Positions 45,591-54,922 are shown, counted from the stretch's first letter. The stretch: 64,000 bases of DNA from Paraburkholderia panacisoli (GCF_008369935.1 NZ_VTUZ01000050.1:1-64000), one strand, 5' to 3'. Made by a program: numbers and translations. Notes: generated by a model not told the origin, from the sequence alone.

Positions 45591-46595
45591 ATGACTACAT
45601 CCCCGTTTGCTCCTGTGTTTGTCTCCAGCGAAGCCGCCCGAGCCGTGTTTGTGTGGCAGGACGCCATCCGCGCTTTGCAGGCGGCGTACGCCCGTCCCAT
45701 CCCACCGAAGAGCACGCCCGCGCGTACGGTTGCGGTCGCCGGGAAGACCTGGTTACGCACACTGCCGGCCGTGCCCGTCGGCAGCCGTTACTACGGCGCG
45801 AAGGTGATGGGCATGGCGATGGACTCGGCGGTGCCCGGTGTGGAATACGTGATCGTGCTGTTCGACCAGGAAACCAGCCGCATCGCGGCGTTCGTCGACG
45901 GCAACCTCGTGACGGGCTTTCGCACGGCAGCCACATCGGCCGCCGCGCTCGACCGGCTGGCGCCTGCGAAGGCGACACGACTCGCGGTGCTGGGTAGCGG
46001 CCTCGAAGCGTCGATGCACACCCGCGCGATTGCCAGCGTGCGGGATCTGACCGAAGTCATCGTTTTCAGCCCGACGCCCGAGCGCCGGATTGCGTTCGCG
46101 GATGCCGTCAGTCGCGACCTCGGTGTCCGCGCCCGGGGCGTCGCGTCGGCGCGGGAAGCGGTCGAAGGGGCCGATCTTGTGCTCGCGGCGGCCCGCTCCC
46201 GGGACGAACAGCCGATTCTTTTCGGCGACTGGCTCATGCCCGGCGCGACCGTCGTGTCAATCGGCTCGACGATTCCGGAGCAGCGCGAGATCGACATTTC
46301 GGTCGTCGCACGCAGCGACATCATCGTGTGCGACATGCTCGAGGAAGTACTGGACGAGACGGGCGACATGCTGGCTGCCCATAAGGCGGGTCTCGCCTTT
46401 CACGACAAGTCGTTCAGCCTGGCCGATCTGATGACGGGCGCGCTCGACGACCGCCTGAAGGACGCGAGAACGCGAATGTACAAATCGGTCGGAGGAGGCC
46501 TGCAGGACATCGTGGTCGCCGGCCTCATTCTCGACAGGGCAGTGGAGGCGGGACTGGCCACGACGCTGCCGATCGAATTCGAAACCAAGCGCTAA
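45591..46595 (+). CDS. Ornithine cyclodeaminase/mu-crystallin family protein
   Basis: A 334-residue NAD(P)-binding protein. Features are YYGAKVMGMAMDSAVPGVEY, NLVTGFRTAATSAAALDRLA (substrate-binding region), the Rossmann segment TRLAVLGSGLEASMHTRAIA and GATVVSIGSTIPEQREID. The family includes ornithine and lysine cyclodeaminases and pyrroline-2-carboxylate or ketimine reductases. With the DapA-like and aldehyde dehydrogenase genes behind it, an imino-acid-handling role is plausible. No strong ribosome site is seen. Confidence 0.82.
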   Translation: MTTSPFAPVFVSSEAARAVFVWQDAIRALQAAYARPIPPKSTPARTVAVAGKTWLRTLPAVPVGSRYYGAKVMGMAMDSAVPGVEYVIVLFDQETSRIAAFVDGNLVTGFRTAATSAAALDRLAPAKATRLAVLGSGLEASMHTRAIASVRDLTEVIVFSPTPERRIAFADAVSRDLGVRARGVASAREAVEGADLVLAAARSRDEQPILFGDWLMPGATVVSIGSTIPEQREIDISVVARSDIIVCDMLEEVLDETGDMLAAHKAGLAFHDKSFSLADLMTGALDDRLKDARTRMYKSVGGGLQDIVVAGLILDRAVEAGLATTLPIEFETKR

Positions 46596-46638
46596 AGCGC
46601 GCGGCACTGAACAGCAACGCAGACCAAAGGAGCACTGA

Positions 46639-47649
46639 ATGGCCCGCTACACCAAAAAGGAAGCCCGTGAATGGGCGCGTGAGCATCTCGTTGGCGTCGC
46701 CAACGTGACTATTCCGACGATGACGTCTGACTTCAAACGTATCAACGAAAAGGCCGTGCGCCACGATGTCGAACTGGCCATCCAGCACGGCTTCGTCGGC
46801 TCCCTGTCATGTTCGGAAGTGGCCATCACGCAGCAGCAGTATGGCGAGTTCTGCGGCATCATGGCCGACCAGGCGGCTGGGCGGCTCGTGATCGTGCATC
46901 ACGCTGTCTTCAATACGCTCGAGGACAACATCGAGGCCATCCGGCTCGCCGAAGCGGGCGGCGCCGACCTGGTGCTGCTTGGCTACCCTCCGTACTTCTA
47001 TCCGAAGTCCTACGACGAGGTGTTCGAGTACACCAAGGCGATCTGCGAGGCGACGAACCTCGGCGTGATGGTGTTCCCATTGCCGGCGTGGGGCTTTTCG
47101 CGTCTGCATCCGGCCGACATTCCGCTGCCGGTGCTGCGCCGGATGGTCGACGAGATTCCGAATGTCGTCGCGATCAAGGCCGAAGGCGGCCTGCCCTACA
47201 TCATGTCCGCGATCGAGGTGCACCGCGAATTCCACGAGGAAGTCGTCATCTCGTCGCCGCTGGAATACGAATACGTTCCGCTGGCGCAGGTCATGGACAT
47301 CCCCTTTTGCGGCACCAACTATTCGGCGTACTACGGCCCGCTGCTGCCACAGATCCATAAGCTGATCCGCGCGGGTGAATACGATCAGGCGACGCAGCTC
47401 TGGTACAGGATGGACCCCGCGCGCAAGGCGTTCGCGAGCCTGCCCATCGCGGCCAATGGGCTGCTCAACCGCATGCTGTGGAAGTATCAGGGGTGGTTGC
47501 AGGGCTATAACGGCGGCCCCATGCCGCATCCGACCCAGCGTGTGTACCAGCGTGACATGATCGTCCTGCGCAAGGGCCTCGAAGCCGCGGGTCTGAATCC
47601 AACCAGCGATCTCGACGAGGCCTTCTTCGTCGGCCGCAATCCTGTGTGA
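46639..47649 (+). CDS. DapA-family (dihydrodipicolinate synthase-like) aldolase or deaminase
   Basis: A 336-residue TIM-barrel protein. The Schiff-base Lys180 lies in NVVAIKAEGGLP; GYPPYFYPKS and GVMVFPLPAWGF supply other active-site strands. It is 30-40 residues longer than DapA, like hydratase-aldolases of aromatic pathways. AAGGAG precedes the ATG. Its partners are a cyclodeaminase-type gene before and an aldehyde dehydrogenase after; an equivalent trio occurs in hydroxyproline breakdown, though the epimerase and oxidase of that route are missing here. Confidence 0.82.
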   Translation: MARYTKKEAREWAREHLVGVANVTIPTMTSDFKRINEKAVRHDVELAIQHGFVGSLSCSEVAITQQQYGEFCGIMADQAAGRLVIVHHAVFNTLEDNIEAIRLAEAGGADLVLLGYPPYFYPKSYDEVFEYTKAICEATNLGVMVFPLPAWGFSRLHPADIPLPVLRRMVDEIPNVVAIKAEGGLPYIMSAIEVHREFHEEVVISSPLEYEYVPLAQVMDIPFCGTNYSAYYGPLLPQIHKLIRAGEYDQATQLWYRMDPARKAFASLPIAANGLLNRMLWKYQGWLQGYNGGPMPHPTQRVYQRDMIVLRKGLEAAGLNPTSDLDEAFFVGRNPV

Positions 47650-47660
47650 GGCGCACCGAC

Positions 47661-49130
47661 ATGAGTGAGCTCATCACGCTGCCGCTGAAGGACCCGGGCC
47701 TGCTGCGTCAGGCAATGTTGATCGATGGCGAATGGGTGCAGGCCGATAGCGGCCAGATGCTGGAGGTGCGCAACCCTGCCACGGGCGAGCTCGTGGCGTG
47801 CGTGCCCAATGGGGGCGCAGACGAGACGCGGCGCGCGATCGCCGCGGCCGAGCGGGCCATGCGGGGCTGGCGCAAGACCTTGCCGAAGGACCGCGCGAAG
47901 GTGTTGCGCACGTTCTACGACCTGATGCTGGCCAACATCGATGACCTCGCAGTCATCATGACGGCGGAGCAGGGCAAGCCCCTCGTCGAATCGCGTGGCG
48001 AAATTCTGTATGCGGCGGGCTTCATCGAGTGGTTTGCGGAGGAGGCGAAACGGGTCTATGGCGACATCATTCCGCAGAACGTCGACGGCCGTCGCATCCT
48101 CGTGCAGAAAGGGCCGATCGGCGTTTTCGCGGCCATCACGCCATGGAATTTTCCGTCCGCGATGATCACCCGCAAGGCCGGCCCTGGCTGGGCCGTCGGC
48201 TGCGCCGGTGTCATCAAGCCGGCGAGCCAGACACCGCTGTCTGCCTTGGCGCTGGCCGTCCTTGCTGAGCGCGCTGGTCTGCCACGGGGCGTGTGCAACG
48301 TCGTGACCGGCTCTGCCCGTGCAATCGGTGGCGAGCTCACCGCGAGTCCAGTCGTGCGCAAGCTGTCGTTCACGGGTTCGACCGAAGTCGGCGCGCAACT
48401 GCTCGCGCAGTGCGCACCTACCATCAAGAAGACCAGCATGGAACTGGGCGGCAATGCTCCGCTCATCGTCTTCGACGATGCGGACCTCGACGCCGCCGTA
48501 AAAGGAGCGATTGCCGCCAAGTATCGCAACGCGGGTCAGGCCTGCGTCGCGGCCAATCGCATCCTGGTGCAGTCAGGCATTTACGACGCATTCGCGCGCA
48601 AACTGGCTGACGCGTCCGCCGCGCTGAAGGTGGGCAACGGCATGGAGGCAAATGTGGTGCAGGGGCCGCTCATCAATGAGGACGCCGTTCTGAAGGTGGA
48701 AGAGCATATCGCCGATGCGATCTCCAAAGGCGCCCGTGTGCTTGCGGGTGGCAAGCGTCACGCTCTGGGCGGCTCCTTTTTCGAGCCTACGGTGCTGGCC
48801 GATGTTCCCGCAGACGCGCTGATCTTTCACGAAGAAACGTTTGGCCCCATTGCGCCGCTATTCCGCTTCGAAACGGAAGAAGAAGCGATTGCGCTCGCCA
48901 ACGACACACCGTTCGGTCTCGCATCGTATGTGTTCGCTCGTGATGTAGGGCGGATCTTCCGGGTGGTCGATCAGCTTGAATTCGGTATGGTGGGTGTCAA
49001 CGAGGGCTTGATCTCGACCGAGGTTGCGCCCTTTGGCGGTGTCAAGACGTCGGGCCTCGGTCGCGAGGGCTCGAAGTACGGTGTCGACGACTACGTCGAG
49101 ATCAAATACGTGGCGCTGGGCGGCCTCTGA
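47661..49130 (+). CDS. Aldehyde dehydrogenase, succinate-semialdehyde (GabD) type
   Basis: A 489-residue NAD(P)-dependent aldehyde dehydrogenase. The catalytic Glu261 is in TSMELGGNAPLIVF and Cys295 in NAGQACVAANRILV; AITPWNFPSAMITRKAGPGW is the cofactor loop. It lies 11 bases after the DapA-like gene, with an in-frame GTG at 47646 as an alternative start. It likely oxidises the semialdehyde released by the upstream enzyme to a dicarboxylic acid. Confidence 0.92.
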   Translation: MSELITLPLKDPGLLRQAMLIDGEWVQADSGQMLEVRNPATGELVACVPNGGADETRRAIAAAERAMRGWRKTLPKDRAKVLRTFYDLMLANIDDLAVIMTAEQGKPLVESRGEILYAAGFIEWFAEEAKRVYGDIIPQNVDGRRILVQKGPIGVFAAITPWNFPSAMITRKAGPGWAVGCAGVIKPASQTPLSALALAVLAERAGLPRGVCNVVTGSARAIGGELTASPVVRKLSFTGSTEVGAQLLAQCAPTIKKTSMELGGNAPLIVFDDADLDAAVKGAIAAKYRNAGQACVAANRILVQSGIYDAFARKLADASAALKVGNGMEANVVQGPLINEDAVLKVEEHIADAISKGARVLAGGKRHALGGSFFEPTVLADVPADALIFHEETFGPIAPLFRFETEEEAIALANDTPFGLASYVFARDVGRIFRVVDQLEFGMVGVNEGLISTEVAPFGGVKTSGLGREGSKYGVDDYVEIKYVALGGL

Positions 49131-49168
49131 GCGACGCGTCAGCCGCAATAGGCGCCGCATGTTCGATG

Positions 49169-49192
49169 ACCGGTCCCGATGTCGGGGCCGGT
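49169..49192 (+). terminator. Possible hairpin after the aldehyde dehydrogenase operon
   Basis: ACCGGTCCCG and CGGGGCCGGT with a four-base loop form a stem with one weak pair, 39 bases after the stop. There is no T-run, so it is a weak terminator candidate. Confidence 0.35.
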
Positions 49193-49313
49193 TGATGGCG
49201 CAAGGGGCGTGAGTGGGTCGACCGAAGCGGACGCGCGTCCCGAACTGGCGGTAATTAAGGCACGATGTGTCTTATAATTACGGTGATACCGTTCGGGACC
49301 GTCCGCCAAGCCC

Positions 49314-50009
49314 ATGAAGACAAACGCTCAGCTTCCCGTATCCGCACCCGTCGCCGAGCGAGGCGTCGGCAGGCCGCGCAGTGAAGAGACCCGCACGCAG
49401 ATTCTTGCGGCGACGGTCCGGCTGCTTCATACCAACACCATCCAGTCCATCTCCATTGAAGCAATCGCCAGAGAGGCAGGCGTCGGCAAGGCAACGATCT
49501 ACCGCTGGTGGGATTCGAAAGCGCTCGTCGTAATCGATGCCTTCATGGAGCATCACATCGTCAAGACGCCAATGCCGCACGGCTTGCCGCCGGGTGACGC
49601 CATTGCGATGCATTTGATGTCGCTGATCCGCGAGTATGCGGGCTGGTCCGGGCGGATCGTCGCGCAGATCATTGCCGAGGGGCAGGCCGATCCCGCCGTT
49701 CTGCGCGAATTCCGCGAGCGCTTCCACTATGGTCGCCGGGCGCTGCTGCGGGAAATGCTCGAAGCATGGCGCAGTACTGCACGTATTCCTGTTCCGACCA
49801 ATATCGAGACCCTGGGCGAACTCCTCTATGCGCCGGTCTACATGCGCCTGATGCTCGGCAATGGCCCGCTCGACGACCATTTTGCGCGTGAGCACATCAG
49901 CTACGTTTATACGCTGCTCGGTGTCGAGTTGCCGGACGTCGTGAAAGCCGGTGACCCACAGAAAAAGCAGAAACCTGCAGCGAGGAGGAACGCGGCCGCT
50001 GCGCGGTGA
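49314..50009 (+). CDS. TetR-family regulator, first of a paralogous pair
   Basis: A 231-residue regulator. The N-terminal HTH (RSEETRTQILAATVRLLHTN, AIAREAGVGKATIYRWWDSK) is followed by an all-alpha ligand domain with MEHHIVKTPMPHGLPPGDAI and IIAEGQADPAVLREFRERFH. It is closely similar along its whole length to the regulator at 51657-52340. The pair brackets an MFS gene, so at least one probably controls it or the catabolic genes at 52-60 kb. Confidence 0.88.
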   Translation: MKTNAQLPVSAPVAERGVGRPRSEETRTQILAATVRLLHTNTIQSISIEAIAREAGVGKATIYRWWDSKALVVIDAFMEHHIVKTPMPHGLPPGDAIAMHLMSLIREYAGWSGRIVAQIIAEGQADPAVLREFRERFHYGRRALLREMLEAWRSTARIPVPTNIETLGELLYAPVYMRLMLGNGPLDDHFAREHISYVYTLLGVELPDVVKAGDPQKKQKPAARRNAAAAR

Positions 50010-50170
50010 GTCGGTAGGCTGCCCTGCTGCGGATCGAAACGTATTTCCGGCGGAGATGAGCGGGTGCGGCGCAGGGCGGGTCGATCGTGCATCGGTGATC
50101 AGTGGCCGATGCACGCAGAACAATTAAGCCATCGTCTACTTCTGGCTCGTTCCCAACTGCGCGATTCGGG

Positions 50171-51343
50171 CTACTGTGCAGCCTCGGCAGAGGGGACCGG
50201 TGCAGCATGCGGACGACGCGCGGACTGCCAGAAACAGACGGCACTGGCTGTCGCCGCCACGACGATGGTCCAGCCGATGCTTTCATATCCCACGTGACGA
50301 GCCACCGCGCCGCCCAGGATTGGGCCGATCGCAGACCCAGTCATCGCCATGACGGGAGTCGCCGCCACGGCTCTTGTGGACCGGTCATTTCGCGCGAGAA
50401 AGGCAAATACGAACGTGTGAGTAAAGATCATCACGGTCGGGAAGATGATCGCCGCAAAAGCGTACAGGCTAAAAAACGTCGAGTGGGTGAGCGTGAAGCC
50501 GAGTGCGCCCTGCAGGACCGGCCCTGCGATCATGACCGCATGGGCCGACACTCTGCGCTCCAGCAGCGCGGCGAGCAGTCCCGGCAGGAGGTTGACCACG
50601 CCGATTGCAAGCAGCACGTTCATGATCTGGCCCGCGCCAAATCCATGGGCGAGACCAATCGGCTCGAGAAAGCTGAGCATCATCGAATGACTTAGCGTCA
50701 GCAGGCTGGTCCCGACCATGGCAAACCATACGCTACGAGACAGCCGCTCCGGTACGGCTGGCATGCCGTCGCGTGAAGCCGGCGCCGGGCGATCGGGAAA
50801 GCCGACCAGTCCAGCCAGGGCGGCAGTGAGCATGATCGCGCCCAGAATGAGAAAGGCAAACTGCCCGCCGAGCGTCGACACCATTCGTGGTACTCCACCC
50901 AGAAACGCCAGCGAGAGAACGCTAAGCGCCGTAAAACCGGCGGCAATCAGGCGATGTGGATTGGGGCTCGCGCCGATCGCGGAGTGAGTGAGAGAGAGCG
51001 CGCATCCGACCGCGAGTCCACCCGCGACATGCAGTGCAAGCAGAACGGGATAGTCCCGCGTCAGTGTCATGCAGAAGAACGCCGCTGCCGCAAGCGCAAA
51101 TCCCGCGGGGGCGGCAATCGTGCCACGAATACGTCCTATCCGCGGTGAGATGAACAGACTGCTCGCGACCACCGCTCCGAGGAATGACGTGGCTAGCGCG
51201 CCGGCATTCTGGGGGTCCAGTCCGTAGTACCGGATCAGGACGATACCCACCCATACTGGTAGCGCGACGACATCGATCATGCCGGCGCAGTGACCCAGCA
51301 CAAGGGAGCTCCGGCCTTTGAGGCCATCAATCGATCTGTTCAT
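50171..51343 (-). CDS. MFS transporter
   Basis: A 390-residue, 12-helix transporter (SLVLGCGDELA is not in this frame; the real start is LKGRSSLVLGHCAGMIDVVA, then FALAAAAFFCMTLTRDYPVL and LHVAGGLAVGCALSLTHSAI). GGAGA precedes the ATG. It lies between two TetR paralogues, convergent with the first and divergent from the second. The likely cargo is the aromatic substrate or a product of the downstream cluster. Confidence 0.82.
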   Translation of the reverse strand: MNRSIDGLKGRSSLVLGHCAGMIDVVALPVWVGIVLIRYYGLDPQNAGALATSFLGAVVASSLFISPRIGRIRGTIAAPAGFALAAAAFFCMTLTRDYPVLLALHVAGGLAVGCALSLTHSAIGASPNPHRLIAAGFTALSVLSLAFLGGVPRMVSTLGGQFAFLILGAIMLTAALAGLVGFPDRPAPASRDGMPAVPERLSRSVWFAMVGTSLLTLSHSMMLSFLEPIGLAHGFGAGQIMNVLLAIGVVNLLPGLLAALLERRVSAHAVMIAGPVLQGALGFTLTHSTFFSLYAFAAIIFPTVMIFTHTFVFAFLARNDRSTRAVAATPVMAMTGSAIGPILGGAVARHVGYESIGWTIVVAATASAVCFWQSARRPHAAPVPSAEAAQ

Positions 51344-51656
51344 AGTGTCTCCAGGGGCTGAGCCCCCTTAATTTATATACGAAACGGATGGTATCGTTTA
51401 TACATATAATAAGCGTGACTTCCGTTGCTGAAATTGGGTCAAACCCGAACGTCGACGGCTTCATCAAATGTTGTCGAAGCGAGCGCTGGCGGAGTTGCTT
51501 ACGACGGCGTCGTGCCACTTTGGGATAGCAGAGGGCGATGAAAATTATGATACGAAGTGTATTATTATTTAGCACCACGTCTTGCGATCCGAAGCGCTGG
51601 TGGAATCGCTATGAAGCTGTCATGACAGCGCTGTTCAATGTTCATCAGTCTTGCCA
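51344..51656. promoter_or_regulatory. Divergent promoter region between MFS and TetR genes
   Basis: About 310 bases without a gene. AAACG-GATGGTAT-CGTTT at 51382-51399 is an imperfect palindrome, including GGTATCGT, one base off the CGTATCGT motif found in the 53.9-58.9 kb promoters. It lies about 40-55 bases before the MFS start, where a TetR operator would be expected. Confidence 0.45.
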
Positions 51657-52340
51657 ATGAAAAGAGACATCCACGGTTCCGCTGCAGCGTTGCTCGCGCG
51701 CGGGGTTGGGCGGCCACGCAGCGAGGGCACACGTACGCAGATCCTCGCGGCGACCATCCGGCTGCTCGAAACCCGCACGGTCCAGTCGGTCTCGATCGAG
51801 GCGATTGCGAGGGAGGCGGGAGTGGGAAAGGCGACCATATATCGCTGGTGGGACTCCAAGGCGCTGGTCGTGATAGATGCCTTTATGGAGCACCACATAG
51901 TCAAAACGCCGATGCCGCGCAACCTGCCGCCGGGTCAGGCTATCGCATCGCATCTGGTGTCGCTGATTCACGAATATTCCGGCTGGTCCGGCCGGATCGT
52001 TGCGCAGATCATCGCCGAAGGCCAGCCCGATCTTGCGGTACTCCGCAAGTTCCGTGAGCGGTTCCATTACGGCCGCCGCGCGCTTGTCCGTGAAGTGCTC
52101 GAAGAATGGCGAGTGGTGGATCGCATACGCGCTCCCGAGAACATCGAGACCCTGGCGGAGCTCCTGTACGCGCCGGTGTACATGCGCCTGCTAACGGGTA
52201 CTGGACCCCTCGACGACCGCTTCGCGCAGGAGCACATCAACTACGTCTACACGCTGCTCGGTGCGCAGGCGCCCGATCTTGCCGCACTGGGCGCGCTCAC
52301 GTGCGGCACCCCGGCGGAAAGCCCGGTTGCCACACGCTAA
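51657..52340 (+). CDS. TetR-family regulator, second of a paralogous pair
   Basis: A 227-residue protein closely similar to the regulator at 49314: RSEGTRTQILAATIRLLETR, AIAREAGVGKATIYRWWDSK, MEHHIVKTPMPRNLPPGQAI. The recognition helices are identical in the part I compared, so both should bind the same operator. I prefer the ATG at 51657 to a TTG at 51651; no clear ribosome site is seen. Confidence 0.87.
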   Translation: MKRDIHGSAAALLARGVGRPRSEGTRTQILAATIRLLETRTVQSVSIEAIAREAGVGKATIYRWWDSKALVVIDAFMEHHIVKTPMPRNLPPGQAIASHLVSLIHEYSGWSGRIVAQIIAEGQPDLAVLRKFRERFHYGRRALVREVLEEWRVVDRIRAPENIETLAELLYAPVYMRLLTGTGPLDDRFAQEHINYVYTLLGAQAPDLAALGALTCGTPAESPVATR

Positions 52341-52395
52341 CGCGTGGTCGCGTCCGCTTGACGCGCTCAGATCCGCTGACGAAGGGGCCTGCCAG

Positions 52396-53325
52396 CTAGA
52401 AGTTGACCTGGTCAGCGCCTTTCAGGCCGAGCATCTGTCGTGCTTCATCTGGCGAGGCTACTTCAATGCCCAGTTCGTCGAGAATCCGGTGGATCTTGCG
52501 GACCTGGTCGGCGTTGCTGCGAGCGAGCTGCCCGCGCCCGATGTAAAGGCTGTCCTCCAGACCGACACGAATATTGCCGCCCATCACGCTCGCCATCGTT
52601 GCGATAGGCATCTGGTGCTTGCCGGCAGCGAGCACAGACCAGTGGTAGTCGTTGCCAAACAGGCGGTCGGCGGTTCGCTTCTGGTGAAGCAGATCCTCGA
52701 CGTGTGCGCCCATTGCACCGCGCAGCCCAAATACCGTCTGCACGAATAGCGGTGGTTTGACGAGCCCTTTCTCGAGGAAGTACTGCAGCGTGTACAGATG
52801 GCCGACGTCATAGCATTCGAATTCAAAGCGCGTGCCGCCGGCGTTGCCGACGTGTTCCAGAATCCATTCGATGTCGTCGTAGGTGTTGCGGAAGATCAGC
52901 CCGCGCGTGCCTTTGAGAAAGGGCACTTCCCAGTCATGTTTCCACTCCCGCTCGCGCTCGGCCATCTCGGAGAGCACAAGGTTGATGGAGCCCATGTTCA
53001 GCGAGCACATCTCCGGCCGGAGTGCGCGACCTGCCGCGGCTCGATCCTCGATCGACATGTGCGGTCCGCCGCCGCCCGTCGAGATATTGATGATCGCGTC
53101 GGTCGACGACTTGATGGCAGGCACGAAGCGCCTGAAGATTTCAGGGTCGCCCGAGGGGCGACCATCGTCGGGATTGCGGGCGTGCAGGTGAATAATGGCG
53201 GCGCCGGCATCGGCGGCGGCGACTGACTCGGCCGCGATGTCCCCCGGCGTGACGGGAAGGAACTCGGACATTGACGGAGTGTGGGCTCCCCCCGTCACGG
53301 CACACGTAATGATTGCCTTGCTCAC
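52396..53325 (-). CDS. 3-keto-5-aminohexanoate cleavage enzyme family (BKACE)
   Basis: A 309-residue zinc TIM-barrel protein. The opening KAIITCAVTGGAHTPSMSEF, the zinc motif AAIIHLHARNPDDGRPSGDP and the later FECYDVGHLYTLQYFLEKG and GNIRVGLEDSLYIGRGQLAR are all characteristic. BKACE enzymes condense a beta-keto acid with acetyl-CoA to give acetoacetate and a new acyl-CoA. Its start overlaps the upstream cupin stop by 4 bases. Confidence 0.9.
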   Translation of the reverse strand: MSKAIITCAVTGGAHTPSMSEFLPVTPGDIAAESVAAADAGAAIIHLHARNPDDGRPSGDPEIFRRFVPAIKSSTDAIINISTGGGGPHMSIEDRAAAGRALRPEMCSLNMGSINLVLSEMAEREREWKHDWEVPFLKGTRGLIFRNTYDDIEWILEHVGNAGGTRFEFECYDVGHLYTLQYFLEKGLVKPPLFVQTVFGLRGAMGAHVEDLLHQKRTADRLFGNDYHWSVLAAGKHQMPIATMASVMGGNIRVGLEDSLYIGRGQLARSNADQVRKIHRILDELGIEVASPDEARQMLGLKGADQVNF

Positions 53326-53888
53326 AGAGGCTCTCCTTCGATCAGATCAAGCAGCACGAACGCCATTCTGCAGGGCGTGCCGGAGCGGTTCGCCCAGCTG
53401 TGGTTGGTTGCCCGCTGGATCAAAACGTCGCCCGGGCGCATCAGCTTTTCTCCTTCGTCCAGCAGGGCCCAGATCTCGCCGTCAAGCACAAACGCGTAAT
53501 CGAGCGACTCTGTCTTATGGAACCAGAAGTGCCGCGGGTTGCTGTTGTCGCGAACGCCGTTCGCATCGAGAAACTGCTTCAGCTGGGTCTCGTCGTACGT
53601 TTCATCGGGCGGGAAGTCGACGATGCGCAGCAGCGATCCGCCTCGCGAATGAAAGTCAAACGCGTGACCGGCTGGCGCGGGATCCGAGCCGGGCGCGCGC
53701 GCTTCGCCCGTTGCCCACAGTACATGGGCGACCGGCAGGCCGGGGCGGGCCGTCCTGTTCGGTGTTGCCGCATCGGATAGAAAGTAGGACTTCCCGTCCG
53801 CATTGGTGTCGGTAATGATCCGTCGCACGGGCGGATAATCATCGACCACCGCACTGCGTGCATCAACCTTGTCTGCCGTCATTTCCAC
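53322..53888 (-). CDS. Cupin-domain protein
   Basis: A 188-residue protein with the barrel in its C-terminal half: HFWFHKTESLDYAFVLDGEI, then MRPGDVLIQRATNHSWANRS, giving His/Glu and His metal ligands. The N-terminal 90 residues (VRRIITDTNADGKSYFLSDA) are a family-specific extension. It is first in a two-gene operon with BKACE and transcribed away from the SBP-FAH operon, sharing an operator region with it. An oxygenase or isomerase role is likely. Confidence 0.78.
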   Translation of the reverse strand: MEMTADKVDARSAVVDDYPPVRRIITDTNADGKSYFLSDAATPNRTARPGLPVAHVLWATGEARAPGSDPAPAGHAFDFHSRGGSLLRIVDFPPDETYDETQLKQFLDANGVRDNSNPRHFWFHKTESLDYAFVLDGEIWALLDEGEKLMRPGDVLIQRATNHSWANRSGTPCRMAFVLLDLIEGEPL

Positions 53889-53912
53889 TTTGTCTCCATT
53901 AACGAGTCGAGG

Positions 53913-54026
53913 CGTATCGTATATTTAAACGACGCAGCGGTGGTGTCAATAGGGACAAGACTCGGCATGCGCGCAGCAACTGACCTCTATTTCGGCTTGA
54001 CAAAACAGAACGATACGTTCTGTAAT
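53913..54026. promoter_or_regulatory. Divergent promoter with ACGATACG operators
   Basis: CGTATCGT at 53913-53920 faces the cupin/BKACE operon. On the forward strand TTGACA (53997-54002), 18 bases, TGTAAT (54021-54026) forms a promoter whose spacer holds GAACG-ATA-CGTTC (54008-54020), a palindrome including ACGATACG. A bound TetR dimer would cover the promoter. Confidence 0.6.
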
Positions 54027-54058
54027 TATGAAACCTGACTGCAAAGGAACGAGGGACA

Positions 54059-54922
54059 ATGGACACACAAACGATCCGCGTGATGTGGTTCGTGCCGCCC
54101 CTGCTCGCGATGGTCGCGGCTCGGGACCAGAACGCCATAGTGACGCGGGCAACCCGCAACCGCTCGTCGGACGAGCAATTCCATGCGCTTGTCGCGGATG
54201 AGGTCGATGCGGTGGTGACGTCGATGGATAACGTCATCGGATGGAACCGGCGTTTGGGGCCGCAGGACTTGCGCGTTGTCGCACAGATCGAGCGGACCAC
54301 GCCGCTGACACTGGTTGCGCGGTGCGGCCGGTCGAACGTGAGTTCGCTTCGGGGCGCTGACATCCTCGTCGACGCAACAGACAACGGCTTTGTCACGGCG
54401 TTGCGAGCGATGCTTGCTGATGCCGGGATTGGCGCTGATGAATATCGTCTGGTGCCCGCGGGAGGTGTTCAGGAAAGACTGGAGGCGCTACTGGCCCGGC
54501 AGGGTGTGGCCACGCTCCTGGGCCCTCCATTCGACGCGATGGCCCTGAAAGCAGGCTTTGTCAGGATTTCCAGCGTACAGGAAAGCTATCCCGAGTTCCC
54601 GGGCCAGGGAATCGTCATGCGTACGGACAACAGCCGGGCGCGTGAATTGGTCGGCGCGTGGCTGGAGGATCTGGAGAGAGCCCGGCAGGCGGTTCATACA
54701 AGTCCCGAACTGGCTCGCCAGGCAGTCGTTGCGACGGGTCTGCAAACAGCAGCGGCTGACGCAATGATTGCGCTCAATCCTGAGTCGTTACGTCCGACAT
54801 CTGAAGGGGTGGCGCTTCTTGTTGCGCATCGCCAGGCGCTCGGTCTGGCAGGTCGGGATAGCCATTACGCGTCGCTCGTCGACGATTCACTGATTCGTGA
54901 ACATATTGGAGAAAAGGCGTGA
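54059..54922 (+). CDS. Substrate-binding-protein-like (NrtA/SsuA fold) protein without signal peptide
   Basis: A 287-residue type-2 periplasmic-binding fold protein (DEVDAVVTSMDNVIGWNRRL, LRVVAQIERTTPLTLVARCG, FVTALRAMLADAGIGADEYR, GVATLLGPPFDAMALKAGFV). The start has a good ribosome site and the first residues (MDTQTIRVMWFVPPLLAM) are not a secretion signal, so it should stay in the cytosol unless a start was missed. It overlaps the FAH gene by 4 bases. It may be a cytosolic ligand sensor or carrier. Confidence 0.7.
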   Translation: MDTQTIRVMWFVPPLLAMVAARDQNAIVTRATRNRSSDEQFHALVADEVDAVVTSMDNVIGWNRRLGPQDLRVVAQIERTTPLTLVARCGRSNVSSLRGADILVDATDNGFVTALRAMLADAGIGADEYRLVPAGGVQERLEALLARQGVATLLGPPFDAMALKAGFVRISSVQESYPEFPGQGIVMRTDNSRARELVGAWLEDLERARQAVHTSPELARQAVVATGLQTAAADAMIALNPESLRPTSEGVALLVAHRQALGLAGRDSHYASLVDDSLIREHIGEKA

